Assembly (NCBI GenBank): GCA_964464895.1
Contig: CAYXGY010000003.1
Location: forward strand, 86,627-150,626
Length of the DNA stretch: 64,000 nucleotides
Source: Helicobacter_D sp964464895
GTDB taxonomy: Bacteria; Campylobacterota; Campylobacteria; Campylobacterales; Helicobacteraceae
Direction of reading: 5' to 3'
Shown: one piece after another, positions 44,102-52,765 of the stretch
How the letters are laid out: the number at the start of each line of letters is the position of its first letter
Position numbering within the stretch: the first letter of the stretch is position 1
Program-made: the position numbers and the translations under genes
The notes under the pieces: model-generated
Database searches by the model: none
What the model was told of the DNA's origin: nothing
The model's input: the letters and a program-made list of their open reading frames with translations, nothing else

Positions 44102-45665
44102 TTATGCTTCTTTTTCAAACTTTGTCGCTCTAAGTTTGTCTTTTTCTTCTAATTCTGCAAACTTTACCATATCTTCTACGCTTCGGATTTTATAAAGCGT
44201 GGAAGCAATGATTTCTTTGCCATCACCTGTGGTAAGGACGAAAGCAAAGCGTCCATTAGAGAAAGCTTCCTTGCGGATAAACTCTACTCCGAGTTCTGCT
44301 AGAGAGAAAATACCACCATTAGCATCTGCTCCGATTTGGCTAAAATCTAGTTGGTTTAAGCTTTCTTCGCTCATAGAGGAAGCTCCACTCATCGCACTTG
44401 CGCGCTCACCTTCGCTTGTGAGATTAAACTCGCCATCACTACTCCAAAGGTCGTCCAAACTAATGTACATTGTCCTTCCCGAATCAAAAGCGAGTGTGAG
44501 CATTCCATTATCATTTAGCTTCATTCCCACGACAGAATCTACATCTTTTAGGGCATTGGCATATTTATTTGCGGTTTTTGGATTGTTTAATCCCTCATAA
44601 AACTCTTTAAACTTCTCCTCGCTAAACTTCATTCCGGTAATAACTTGAAACTCACGCTCTATGGCGAGTTTGTTGCCTCTATTGGTGCTATCACGATAAT
44701 AATCGGCATACATTATATTAAACCTAGATTGCACATCAGCTAAATAGTTTTTATCGCTTTTATCAAAAAACCCAAATGTTATGCGCTCTAGTCTTGTATC
44801 TCCATTTAATCCGACTTTATTATAAGCTAAGTTTAAAGAGTTTGCTAAATCTTTAAAGACATATTGCTTTTGCCCATATTCATCGGTTCTTGTTTTGGTA
44901 AAATCTATCCAGCCATTTTCATCCGCGTTGTTTTGAAACATTTCTTTGAAGCTACTCTTTGGCTATCATCAAGCCTTTTGTAGCTCTCTTCAGGGCGGAA
45001 AAGCGAAGTGCCACTTACCGCATCTCCTTTGGTGTCTTTTTGTGTATGGACAAACTGCGTTAAATCTAGTGAATTATACACATCACTAAGTTTCAAAACT
45101 ACTTCTTCACCATTAGAGTTATAACCTCTAAGTTTCAGCTTATCAAAGAAATCATCTTCAGAATTTAGGATTCCGTCTTGATTAACATCTAGGTTTATCA
45201 GCTGTCCTACATAGTCTAATGTCCCTACACCATATTGGTCATTATCATCGTCCAAATCCAAAAAGACTTCCATTTGACCAAAAGGAGTGTTTAAGTATTT
45301 GTCTGCTCCTTTGGCGTTGAGATAGGGGTAAAGGTTAGAATAATCGGAAGCAGTAACTAAAGTCGTATAATCCTCCCTAAGTGCTTTTCCATTGATAATT
45401 GGGCTACCCATGACAAGCTCATGTGCATTTCTATGAAAATAGTTAAGTTTATCAGAGGTTAGCCAATGGGCGCGATTATCAAGGATATTAGAGGCTCTCT
45501 CTCCGCTGCATTTTGGCGCAATGTATCCTTGCTTATCATACTGCCATCTGCCATTTGTTTGTAATTGCTTAAGTCAAGGTTCTTGAGGTTTAGTTTCTTA
45601 TTGCTTACATTCTCGTTTGTATTAAAGTTTATATGAAAAGTCGGTATTTTATTGTTGATATTCAT
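44102..45665 (-). pseudogene. decayed copy of the EF-hand/dockerin-like gene B
   Basis: Homologous along most of its length to the 553-aa protein at 17660-19321, including DVNQDGILNSED, the NNADENGWIDF segment and the same C-terminus KFEKEA, but broken twice. (1) Near 45493-45506 the coding strand has GAGAGAGA where reading through needs two bases fewer; the frame then ends at 45459. (2) Near 44951-44962 one base is missing, and the frame ends at 44905 while the remainder continues in another frame from 44941. The N-terminal about 55 residues differ from the intact copy and the coiled coil is absent. The upstream promoter survives. Confidence 0.85.
45125..45276 (-). repeat. 152-bp tract identical to 18714-18865
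   Basis: See the partner tract in the intact gene B. Identity is exact over the EF-hand coding region even though the surrounding pseudogene is diverged and frameshifted. Confidence 0.9.
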
Positions 45666-45930
45666 TTGTTTGATCCTCTACGATTTACGCGCCAATCTAT
45701 TAGAACAATATCCAAAGTTTGTGGGACGACATCATTTTCATAAGGAAATTGTCCTCCTTTTGCACCCTTTGAAACTCTTAATGCTACTTTGCTTTCCTTT
45801 GGGAAGTTTTGCAACGCTTTTTTGGCTCCCATTCCACTTAACTGATTTGCATTTTGGATTGTGTTTGTGCAATAGATAGAGTGCCTAATGCACCACACAA
45901 GACTAAACTCAAAAGACATTTTCTTAACAT
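45662..45930 (-). pseudogene. deleted remnant of gene A (secreted LamG-like protein)
   Basis: ATG at 45930 with AAAGGAGG upstream opens a good signal peptide (MLRKCLLSLVLCGALGTLSIAQ) and then SKMQIS as in the intact protein, but seven bases present in the intact gene (GAGCCTT) are missing and TAA follows at once (45840-45838). In another frame AKKALQNFPKESK and KGAKGG continue. The sequence then jumps to a few C-terminal residues (IDWRV, compare VDFRV) and stops at 45662. About 340 codons, including the Cys cluster and LamG region, are gone. Confidence 0.8.
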
Positions 45931-45961
45931 TATCCCTCCTTTTGTTATTTAAAGTTATTCC

Positions 45962-45967
45962 ATTATA
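45962..45967 (-). promoter_or_regulatory. retained promoter of the decayed cassette
   Basis: TATAAT in CCAATATAATGG on the minus strand, with upstream TTAACTTT at the same spacing as in front of the intact cassette (20596-20601), 31 nt before the remnant's ATG. Confidence 0.5.
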
Positions 45968-46065
45968 TTGGATTTTTTTATGAAAAGTTAATAGAAAATT
46001 AATCTTATGAAATCTTTTTAAGATTTAGGATTCCACAAACACAATCCAAATGCGTGAAAATTGCA

Positions 46066-46071
46066 GAATTT
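46066..46071 (+). promoter_or_regulatory. -10 box for trpB-trpA
   Basis: TAAAAT in TTTGTTAAAATATGC, 52 nt before the trpB ATG at 46124. It lies inside a longer open frame, which argues against starts upstream of it. Confidence 0.55.
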
Positions 46072-46123
46072 CATAAAATTTTTGTTAAAATATGCGCCCA
46101 AATTCACAACACAAAGTAGAGAA

Positions 46124-47416
46124 ATGAAACACAAAATGTTTTTAAAATCCAAAAAGGGATTTTTTGGGATTCCTAGAGGCAATGGACACGCATTTGGTGG
46201 GCAATATATGCCAGAGATTCTTTATCCTGCCCTAAAAGAGCTAGAAGAGGGTTATGAAAAATATGTTTTGAAATCCAAAGAATTTAAGCAAGAATTGCGT
46301 GCTCTGTATCAAGAATTTGTAGGGCGTCCCACGCCTCTAATTTATGCCAAAAATGCTAGTAAGATTCTAGGTAATAAAATCTACTTAAAATTTGAAGGCT
46401 TGGCAAACACAGGTGCGCACAAAATCAACAATGCCATTGGGCAAGTTTTGCTTGCAAAAAAAATGGGTAAAACACGCATTATAGCAGAAACGGGAGCGGG
46501 GCAGCACGGGCTAGCCACAAGTGCAGCGTGTGCAAAACTCGGAATGGAATGCGTTGTCTTTATGGGCGCACGTGATATTAAGCGACAATTTCCCAATGTG
46601 TTTAATATGGAACTGCTTGGCGCGAAAGTTGTTAGCGTAGAAAGTGGCAGCCAAACACTCAAAGACGCGGTGAATGAAGCTCTAAGGGAATGGAGCAAAG
46701 AGAGTAAAAACACCTTTTATGTGCTCGGAAGCACGCTTGGTCCTTATCCTTATCCCGATATTGTGCGTGAGTTTCAAAGCGTTATCAGCCAAGAGATTAA
46801 AAAACAGACAAGAAAATTTTTCAAAGGCAATCCAGACATTATGATTGCGTGCGTAGGGGGTGGAAGCAATTCTATGGGATTCTTTAACCATTACCTCAAA
46901 AGCAAGGTGCGTCTTATCGGCGTAGAAGCCGGAGGGCTTGGCAAGGCAATCGGAGAAAATGCTACGCGTATCGGCAATGAAAATGCACATCTTTGTATTG
47001 CACAAGGTTATAAAAGTTACTTTTTAAGCGATAAATATGGGAATCTGTTAGAAACTTATTCTATCTCTGCAGGGCTTGACTATGCAGGAATTGGTCCGCA
47101 ATTAGCACACTTAAAAGAAATTGGTCGTATAGAGTTTTTGAGTGCTTTAGATCGTGAGGCATTAGAAGCCTTGCAATTTTTCGCCAAACACGAGGGAATC
47201 CTCGCCGCATTAGAATCTAGCCACGCATTAGCAGGGGCTTTAAAGATTGCTAGAAATGTGAAAAACAAAAACATCATTGTGAATATTTCTGGTAGGGGAG
47301 ACAAGGATATTTTTATCACTGCAAAAGCCTTGCAAAAGGAACGTTGGACGGAATTTTTAGAACAAGAAATCAAGACAATGCAAAACAGACAATCTCACAC
47401 AACTAAAGGAATCTAA
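46124..47416 (+). CDS. trpB: tryptophan synthase beta chain
   Basis: PLP enzyme joining indole to serine. 430 aa from ATG 46124; the PLP lysine is in ANTGAHKINNAIGQ near residue 103, and the glycine loop is CVGGGSNSMGFF near 245. RPTPLIYAKNAS and ETGAGQHGLA are also typical. The start follows GTAGAGAA; the ATG at 46136 is possible. Followed directly by trpA with no gap. Confidence 0.95.
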   Translation: MKHKMFLKSKKGFFGIPRGNGHAFGGQYMPEILYPALKELEEGYEKYVLKSKEFKQELRALYQEFVGRPTPLIYAKNASKILGNKIYLKFEGLANTGAHKINNAIGQVLLAKKMGKTRIIAETGAGQHGLATSAACAKLGMECVVFMGARDIKRQFPNVFNMELLGAKVVSVESGSQTLKDAVNEALREWSKESKNTFYVLGSTLGPYPYPDIVREFQSVISQEIKKQTRKFFKGNPDIMIACVGGGSNSMGFFNHYLKSKVRLIGVEAGGLGKAIGENATRIGNENAHLCIAQGYKSYFLSDKYGNLLETYSISAGLDYAGIGPQLAHLKEIGRIEFLSALDREALEALQFFAKHEGILAALESSHALAGALKIARNVKNKNIIVNISGRGDKDIFITAKALQKERWTEFLEQEIKTMQNRQSHTTKGI

Positions 47417-48196
47417 ATGGAAAAGATTTCCCTTATGGGACATATTGTTGCGGGCTTTCCCAGCTTTGAACAAAGCCTAGAAGCAGCGTTTGGAATCTCT
47501 CTAGGCGGAGCAGAATATTTGGAAGTGCAATTTCCCTTTTCAGACCCAAATGCCGATGGAATCGCAATTGCGAATGCGTGCGAAGTCGCGCTTAAAAATG
47601 GTTTTAACACTGATTTGGGATTTGAATTTATCAAGCAACTACAACAAAAACTTGCACAAAATGGGCTGACAACCAAATTACTGATTATGACTTATGGTAA
47701 TATTTTGTTTTGCTATGGCATAGAACGATTTTTACAAAAGGCAAAACAATGCGGAATCTATGGGTTAATCGTTCCAGACTTATCTTTAGAACACGATGAA
47801 AAGCTATTCAAGACTGCTAAGAAATTTGGCTTAGAAAACATTGCTCTAATTGCGCCTTTAACCAAGCCTAAACGCATAGAAAAACTAAGTGAAGCAAGTG
47901 GTGCATTTGTTTATGTTGTTGCACGCAATGGAATCACAGGAGACACGACACAAATTAACGAATCCCTGATGCAATATATCAAAAAAGTTAAAATGCATTG
48001 CCAAAAACCCATTGCACTAGGATTTGGAATCCAAAACAAAGCACAAATCAACGCCTTACGTGGAATCGTGCCAATTGCGATTGTCGGAAGTGCTTTTGTG
48101 CGCCATATCGAAGAGATATGCAAACAAGAAAGAGTGGAGCTAAGCGGGATTGCTGACAAGCTCTGTGCTTTCACTAAAGGTCTTTTAGGGGTTTAA
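47417..48196 (+). CDS. trpA: tryptophan synthase alpha chain
   Basis: Cleaves indole-3-glycerol phosphate. 259-aa TIM barrel with VAGFPSFEQS near residue 12, the catalytic Glu in EVQFPFSDPNADG near 38 (QxPFSDP-type motif), GLIVPDLSLEHD near 118 and IALGFGIQNKAQI near 200. ATG abuts the trpB stop; AAAGGAATC lies upstream. The pair stands apart from trpE-GD-CF, which lie on the other strand. Confidence 0.94.
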   Translation: MEKISLMGHIVAGFPSFEQSLEAAFGISLGGAEYLEVQFPFSDPNADGIAIANACEVALKNGFNTDLGFEFIKQLQQKLAQNGLTTKLLIMTYGNILFCYGIERFLQKAKQCGIYGLIVPDLSLEHDEKLFKTAKKFGLENIALIAPLTKPKRIEKLSEASGAFVYVVARNGITGDTTQINESLMQYIKKVKMHCQKPIALGFGIQNKAQINALRGIVPIAIVGSAFVRHIEEICKQERVELSGIADKLCAFTKGLLGV

Positions 48197-48211
48197 GAAT
48201 AATTTACCTTT

Positions 48212-48339
48212 GCGTCATTGTGAGAAAATTTGCAAAATTTCTATGGCAACCCATCAAAGAAAAATATTCAATGGAATCTAAAGACAAGATTTTAGATTAT
48301 GGATTGCTTTAAACTATCCTCGCAATGACAAAAAGACGC
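48212..48339. repeat. imperfect inverted-repeat element (MITE-like)
   Basis: GCGTCATTGTGAG (48212-48224) is matched by CTCGCAATGAC plus AAAAAGACGC (48319-48339), and TGGCAACCCA by TGGATTGCTT inside. About 128 nt with no ORF. The right end is nearly repeated at 61809-61825 (CTCGCAAGGACAAAAAG). Looks like a dispersed non-coding repeat; function unknown. It fills the gap after trpA. Confidence 0.5.
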
Positions 48340-48353
48340 GCACAATGAAAGCT

Positions 48354-48518
48354 CTAACCTCTTAAACAAATCTTTGATAAAACTTTCATTGCAATCAATA
48401 AAATAAGAAATTGATTCAAGATTTGGAGCATTAAGTGAGGATTGTCAAACAAATTACCCAAAAAAGTGCCTGATATTCCAATGAAAACCCATAAAAGAAA
48501 CGAAAGAAATCTTTTCAT
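48354..48518 (-). CDS. 54-aa hydrophobic mini-protein coupled to the aminotransferase
   Basis: MKRFLSFLLWVFIGISGTFL begins a 54-residue protein with two predicted membrane helices (about 4-22 and 32-48) and a basic C-terminus (SKICLRG). Its ATG overlaps the TGA of the upstream aminotransferase gene (ATGA), the classic coupling arrangement. No named family recognised; it could also be the truncated remainder of a larger transporter, since it ends close to the repeat element. Confidence 0.5.
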   Translation of the reverse strand: MKRFLSFLLWVFIGISGTFLGNLFDNPHLMLQILNQFLILLIAMKVLSKICLRG

Positions 48519-49846
48519 TTTGTTTTTAGAATGATTTGTTTTAATGCTTCTAAAAGCCGGTTGATTTGCTCTTGTGTATGGGTATAATGCACACTAAGAC
48601 GCACCCAACCGGGCTTTTGGACAAATGAAGCATTATCCTCCAAACCTAGCAAATCGTGCCCATAAGGTCCAGCACACGCACAACCCGCACGCGTCAGGAT
48701 TCCATACTCCTCTGATAGCCGATGCGCCACTTCAAAAGGCGAGATTCCACGAATATTAAAAGAAAAAATACCTAAAGCGTTATGCGCTAAATTGCCATAA
48801 ACAGTAATTTTTGGCTCATTTTCTAAAAATTCTTTGAGTGTGCAAATATGAGGAATCTTTGTTTCGTGTATCCACTCGCGCCCAATCTCTTCTCGCAACG
48901 CATAACCAAAATAACTGCGCAAAAACTCTAAAATTCCGGGCGTTCCTGCTTCCTCGCGTCTCTGCTCCTGTGCATAATATTGCGCACTCGTGCGGGAAAC
49001 ATAACCCACTACGCCACCTCCGCAAAAGGTTGGGGGCAAGGTTTTGTCAATCAAAGCCTTAGAAATAATTAAGATTCCGCTTCCCCCTACACCGCCTAAA
49101 AGCTTGTGGGGGGAGAGAAAGGCGACATCATAAAAGCTTGGCGGAATGTCCAAATAAGCCGAAGTGCTTGCGCAATCAAAACACACGATTCCACCAAAGG
49201 AGCGAATCCAATGAGAAATTTCTGCAAAGGGTGCTAGGATTCCGCTCACATTAGAACCCAATGCAAAAGAACCGATGATTTTGCGCCCCGCATTTGCTTG
49301 CAAAACAGACTTCAATACTTCTAAGTCCATTAATCCTTGCGCATTGAGCCCTATGCGCACAACTTCACACAGCCCCTCTCGGAAGCTTAACTCATTGCTA
49401 TGGTGCTCATAAGGTCCAATAATCACAAGTGGGAAAGAGGATTTATCACTCATAGAATCCAAACCCAAAGTCTGCTTTGTCTTAGGTGGAATATAAAGCC
49501 CCAAGAGCTCTTGAAACTTTTTGATTGCAGCCGTTGAACCAAAACCGCAAGAAATCAATGCAAAGTGAGAATCCAACCCGAAAATATCTTTTAATCTTTC
49601 CTTTGCATTCTCATACAAAGAACTTGTGATTTCAGAATGAGAATTGCTCTCTGAATGTGTGTTGGCATAAAAGGGTAGAATCTCTCTTATCCGAGATTCT
49701 ACACATTTCGCTGCTAACCCGCTTGCAGTCCAATCAAAATGGTGGAATCCTCTTTGCAAAATACACTCTTGACGCAAAATATCCTGTTTATGCTCTCTAA
49801 TATTTGGTAAAGTGCGCAAAAGCGGAGTAAAAAAATCTTGAATCAT
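48515..49846 (-). CDS. class V aminotransferase (cysteine desulfurase-like fold)
   Basis: 443-aa PLP enzyme of the NifS/CsdA superfamily: FDWTASGLAAK near residue 38, ISCGFGSTAAIKKFQ near 95, GIVCFDCASTSAYLDI near 220 and SPHKLLGGVGGSGILI near 245 with the PLP lysine. A Cys-rich loop RAGCACAGPYGHDLLG near 395 could carry the persulfide Cys. The substrate is not certain; H. pylori has a similar NifS-like gene separate from the main nifS. Start ATG 49846 has TTAGGA upstream; the frame is open to 49891. Divergent from the antiporter gene. Confidence 0.8.
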   Translation of the reverse strand: MIQDFFTPLLRTLPNIREHKQDILRQECILQRGFHHFDWTASGLAAKCVESRIREILPFYANTHSESNSHSEITSSLYENAKERLKDIFGLDSHFALISCGFGSTAAIKKFQELLGLYIPPKTKQTLGLDSMSDKSSFPLVIIGPYEHHSNELSFREGLCEVVRIGLNAQGLMDLEVLKSVLQANAGRKIIGSFALGSNVSGILAPFAEISHWIRSFGGIVCFDCASTSAYLDIPPSFYDVAFLSPHKLLGGVGGSGILIISKALIDKTLPPTFCGGGVVGYVSRTSAQYYAQEQRREEAGTPGILEFLRSYFGYALREEIGREWIHETKIPHICTLKEFLENEPKITVYGNLAHNALGIFSFNIRGISPFEVAHRLSEEYGILTRAGCACAGPYGHDLLGLEDNASFVQKPGWVRLSVHYTHTQEQINRLLEALKQIILKTK

Positions 49847-49958
49847 ATTTGGATTCCTAAATATTTTTGTTTTGGGCGCACATTTTACCACAGATTTAGG
49901 GCAAATTACTCTAAAGTAAGTTATACTTTTAGCTTTAATTTTGGAGTTTTAGCCCTTT

Positions 49959-51119
49959 ATGGAAAGCATTATCACTTTTGGCATTATTGCCATTTTAATC
50001 GTCATCGCACCTTTTTTAAGCTCGCTTCTACGTTTGCCCCTTGTCGTTACAGAGATTTTGCTTGGCGCACTCGCCTTTCACTTCGGGTTATTTTCACATT
50101 CAGAATCGCTAAGCTTTATTGCACATATTGGATTTTTGTTTTTGATGTTTTTATGCGGTTTGGAGGTGGATTTAAAGACTTTTACAAGGCTTGGGACAGA
50201 CTTCTTAAAATCGGCTTTTTTATATTTCTCTATTCTTTATGGTGCAGCTTGTTTCTATGTATTCAATGCTGGTTTATCAAATTTCTACATTGCCGCCCTG
50301 CCTGTAATGAGCTTGGGTATGATTATGGCATTGCTCAAAGAATACCCAAAAAACACGCCGTGGTTGCTACTAGCACTAAATGTCGGAATCTTGGGCGAAC
50401 TTATTAGCATTGTTGTGTTAGTGGTGCTCAATGGAGCATATTCTTATGGATTGAATTGGGAATTATGGAGGACATTGCTTGTCTTATTCTTGTTTTTAAC
50501 TGCGATTGTTGGAATCTTTAAGGTAGCGGATATTCTGTTTTGGTGGTTTCCCACTCTGAAGTTTTTCCTTATCCCCAAAGACGCAAGCAAAAATCAAGAT
50601 GTTCGCTTTAGCACAATGTTGTTTTTAATCCTGATTGGAATCACGCAGATTTTAGGACTAGAGCGCGTGCTTGGGGCATTTTTAGCCGGTATGATTTTGG
50701 CAACTTATTTTCATCACCAAAAAGGCTTGACAGAAAAACTCAATGATTTTGGGTTTGGATTCTTTATTCCATTGTTTTTTATCTATGTTGGTTCTACACT
50801 AGATTTAAATCTGATTACACAAAACCAGCAACTCTTTTCGCTCACCTTTACGATTATCCTTGTAATGGTAATCTTGCGTTTGCTTGGGGCATTTGTGGCA
50901 TATTATAAATATTTTGGCAACGCAAAACGAACGATTCTCTTTGCCTTTAGTCATTCTATGCCTCTGACTTTCCTCGTCGCAACTGCACAGCTTGGCTTAC
51001 AATTTAATGCTATTAACACACACGAATACTACGCCTTTATTCTTGCTGCACTCTTAGAGGGGATATTCTTAACGATTTGCATTAAGTTCATTGAAAGCTA
51101 TCAAGTCAAACCACACTAA
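49959..51119 (+). CDS. monovalent cation:proton antiporter (CPA2/KefB-like)
   Basis: 386 aa, about 11-12 TM helices with the CPA2 features: FLFLMFLCGLEVDLKTF near residue 68, LAGMILATYFHHQKGLTEKLNDFGFGFFIPLFFIYVGSTLDL near 245-285. There is no C-terminal RCK/TrkA domain, so it is not a full KefB/KefC; H. pylori has a comparable KefB-like protein. -10 box TATACT at 49922-49927 and GGAG before the start. Confidence 0.85.
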   Translation: MESIITFGIIAILIVIAPFLSSLLRLPLVVTEILLGALAFHFGLFSHSESLSFIAHIGFLFLMFLCGLEVDLKTFTRLGTDFLKSAFLYFSILYGAACFYVFNAGLSNFYIAALPVMSLGMIMALLKEYPKNTPWLLLALNVGILGELISIVVLVVLNGAYSYGLNWELWRTLLVLFLFLTAIVGIFKVADILFWWFPTLKFFLIPKDASKNQDVRFSTMLFLILIGITQILGLERVLGAFLAGMILATYFHHQKGLTEKLNDFGFGFFIPLFFIYVGSTLDLNLITQNQQLFSLTFTIILVMVILRLLGAFVAYYKYFGNAKRTILFAFSHSMPLTFLVATAQLGLQFNAINTHEYYAFILAALLEGIFLTICIKFIESYQVKPH

Positions 51120-51132
51120 TGACATTAAGAAT

Positions 51133-51645
51133 CTAAAATTTATGCTTTTGTTTCAAGCCTTTTTCAAACTTTTTGCGCTTAATAATAGAAAGCTTATCAA
51201 TAAATAAAATTCCATTTAAATGGTCAATTTCGTGTTGAAAAGCCACCGCTAGATAATCTTGAGCAATGATTTCTTGCCTTTCACCCAAGCGATTTTGATA
51301 AACAACCTTGATAGTGTTAGCGCGTTTGATGTCTTCGTAAAATTCCGGCACACTCAAACACCCCTCACTAAATACGACTTCGCCATCTTTTTCTATGATT
51401 TCTGGATTGATGACTTCTAGTAAATCCTCTTTATGCTGGTTGCCCTCTTCATCTGGAATGCAAATAAGCAATGCACGAATCGGCTTAGCGACCTGAATCG
51501 CTGAAATGCCTACACCATTTTTAGCCAACATCACCTCATACATTTCATCTAATAAAGTATGAAGTTCTGCATCAAAAGATTCCACAGGCTTTGAAATCTG
51601 TCGCAACATTGCATTAGGATAAGTGATTACCTCCAGCATTACCAC
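51133..51645 (-). CDS. def: peptide deformylase
   Basis: Removes the N-formyl group from new proteins. 170 aa with all three metal/catalytic motifs: GVGISAIQVAKP (GxGxAAxQ; the first Ala is replaced by Ser here), EGCLSVPEF (Cys ligand) and QHEIDHLNGILF (HExxH). The GTG at 51645 places Met ten residues before YP as in H. pylori Def and has AGGA upstream; ATG 51639 is the alternative. Order def-GGDEF-clpP-tig. Confidence 0.93.
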   Translation of the reverse strand: MVMLEVITYPNAMLRQISKPVESFDAELHTLLDEMYEVMLAKNGVGISAIQVAKPIRALLICIPDEEGNQHKEDLLEVINPEIIEKDGEVVFSEGCLSVPEFYEDIKRANTIKVVYQNRLGERQEIIAQDYLAVAFQHEIDHLNGILFIDKLSIIKRKKFEKGLKQKHKF

Positions 51646-51653
51646 TTTTCCTT

Positions 51654-52754
51654 TTACTTTTCCCCTGCGACAACAAAAGAAACATTGCTACTAGAAGCCT
51701 TTTTGAGTGCCTCTAAGGCATTTTTAAAAACTTCCTTGCTTTTGGAGTTTGAATCAATCTCAACAATTCCGGTACAAACGCTAAGAGAAATCTCTTCCTC
51801 GCCTAGAAAGATATTTGTCGTTGCAACCTTTTCAATCAAACGATTTGCAAATCGTTTAGCAGAATCTTTATCGCTATGACTAAGTAAAATACCAAAAATT
51901 TCCGACCCGCAATAAGCAAGCACATCGCTTTTGTTTGCAATTTTTTGCAAGATTTTTGAAATCGCCCGATTAATGAGCATTGTGTTCTTTTCTGAAGTAA
52001 TGAGACGCGCAAGATTCTTAGTGATTTGAATCAAAATCAAGGAGGATTTGTAATTTTCTACATGGATAGATTCTAATTCAGCAAGGATTCTAATATCTAA
52101 GAAATTTCGGTTATAAAGCCCATATTTCACATCGCAGATGATATTGTTTGCAATATCCTCAACCGCTTGGATACTTCTATCGTAGGAAATTTTAATGTTT
52201 TGGAGTTGTGCTCTTGTCGCTTCTTCTAGCTGATTGAGTTCTTTTTCAAAGACGGTGATGATGTTTTGCAACGCAATGGTGTTATTAATCGCACTCACTT
52301 CACGCTCGTGTTTTTTAAGAATATTTTGCAAAAGTTGGAGATTCTTATAAGTTGTGCCTACTTGCTGCAAAGTGCTCACCATATGATTTTTTGCTTTTAA
52401 TACTTTATCCTCCAATAAAGCCTGTCTTTCTGTGGGCGTCAAATCAAGACTGATAAATTGTGTTGCATTGTCTTTGAATTGCTGTGTTTTATTCTCAAGC
52501 AATTTTTCAAAATAGATTCTATAATTATAAGGTGTAGGGGAAATCCCATTGGCACTCAATGCGCGAATAACTTGTGTACCGTAGTCTTCTAGTGTATTGA
52601 CTTCTGACGAAGCTGTTTCTACTGAATCTCCCGGCGTTGAATTAGAATCCAATCCGAAAGACGAAAAAGAGGACGAACCATTAGATGAAGCTTCTTCTAT
52701 TCCATCTGTTTCAAAACTTTGTAACCCTTCAAACGAATCAAAATCATCTTTCAT
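51654..52754 (-). CDS. degenerate GGDEF-domain protein
   Basis: 366 aa. N-terminus is acidic and Ser-rich (1-55), followed by a helical region with coiled-coil character (about 60-215) and a GGDEF-like domain (about 215-365). The signature loop reads VLAYCGSEIFGILL, so GGDEF has become CGSEI; loss of the metal-binding Asp makes cyclase activity unlikely. The downstream ETGI-like segment VCTGIVEID is retained. It may be a c-di-GMP/GTP receptor or a structural regulator. Sits in the def-clpP-tig run, 8 nt before def, so co-expressed. Confidence 0.72.
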   Translation of the reverse strand: MKDDFDSFEGLQSFETDGIEEASSNGSSSFSSFGLDSNSTPGDSVETASSEVNTLEDYGTQVIRALSANGISPTPYNYRIYFEKLLENKTQQFKDNATQFISLDLTPTERQALLEDKVLKAKNHMVSTLQQVGTTYKNLQLLQNILKKHEREVSAINNTIALQNIITVFEKELNQLEEATRAQLQNIKISYDRSIQAVEDIANNIICDVKYGLYNRNFLDIRILAELESIHVENYKSSLILIQITKNLARLITSEKNTMLINRAISKILQKIANKSDVLAYCGSEIFGILLSHSDKDSAKRFANRLIEKVATTNIFLGEEEISLSVCTGIVEIDSNSKSKEVFKNALEALKKASSSNVSFVVAGEK

Positions 52755-52765
52755 TATTGACCCCT

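Noticed and set aside
45493..45506. GAGAGAGA in the decayed gene B as an active phase-variable repeat
   Set aside because: Only four units, and the same gene carries an independent one-base loss downstream, so a length change alone would not restore it.
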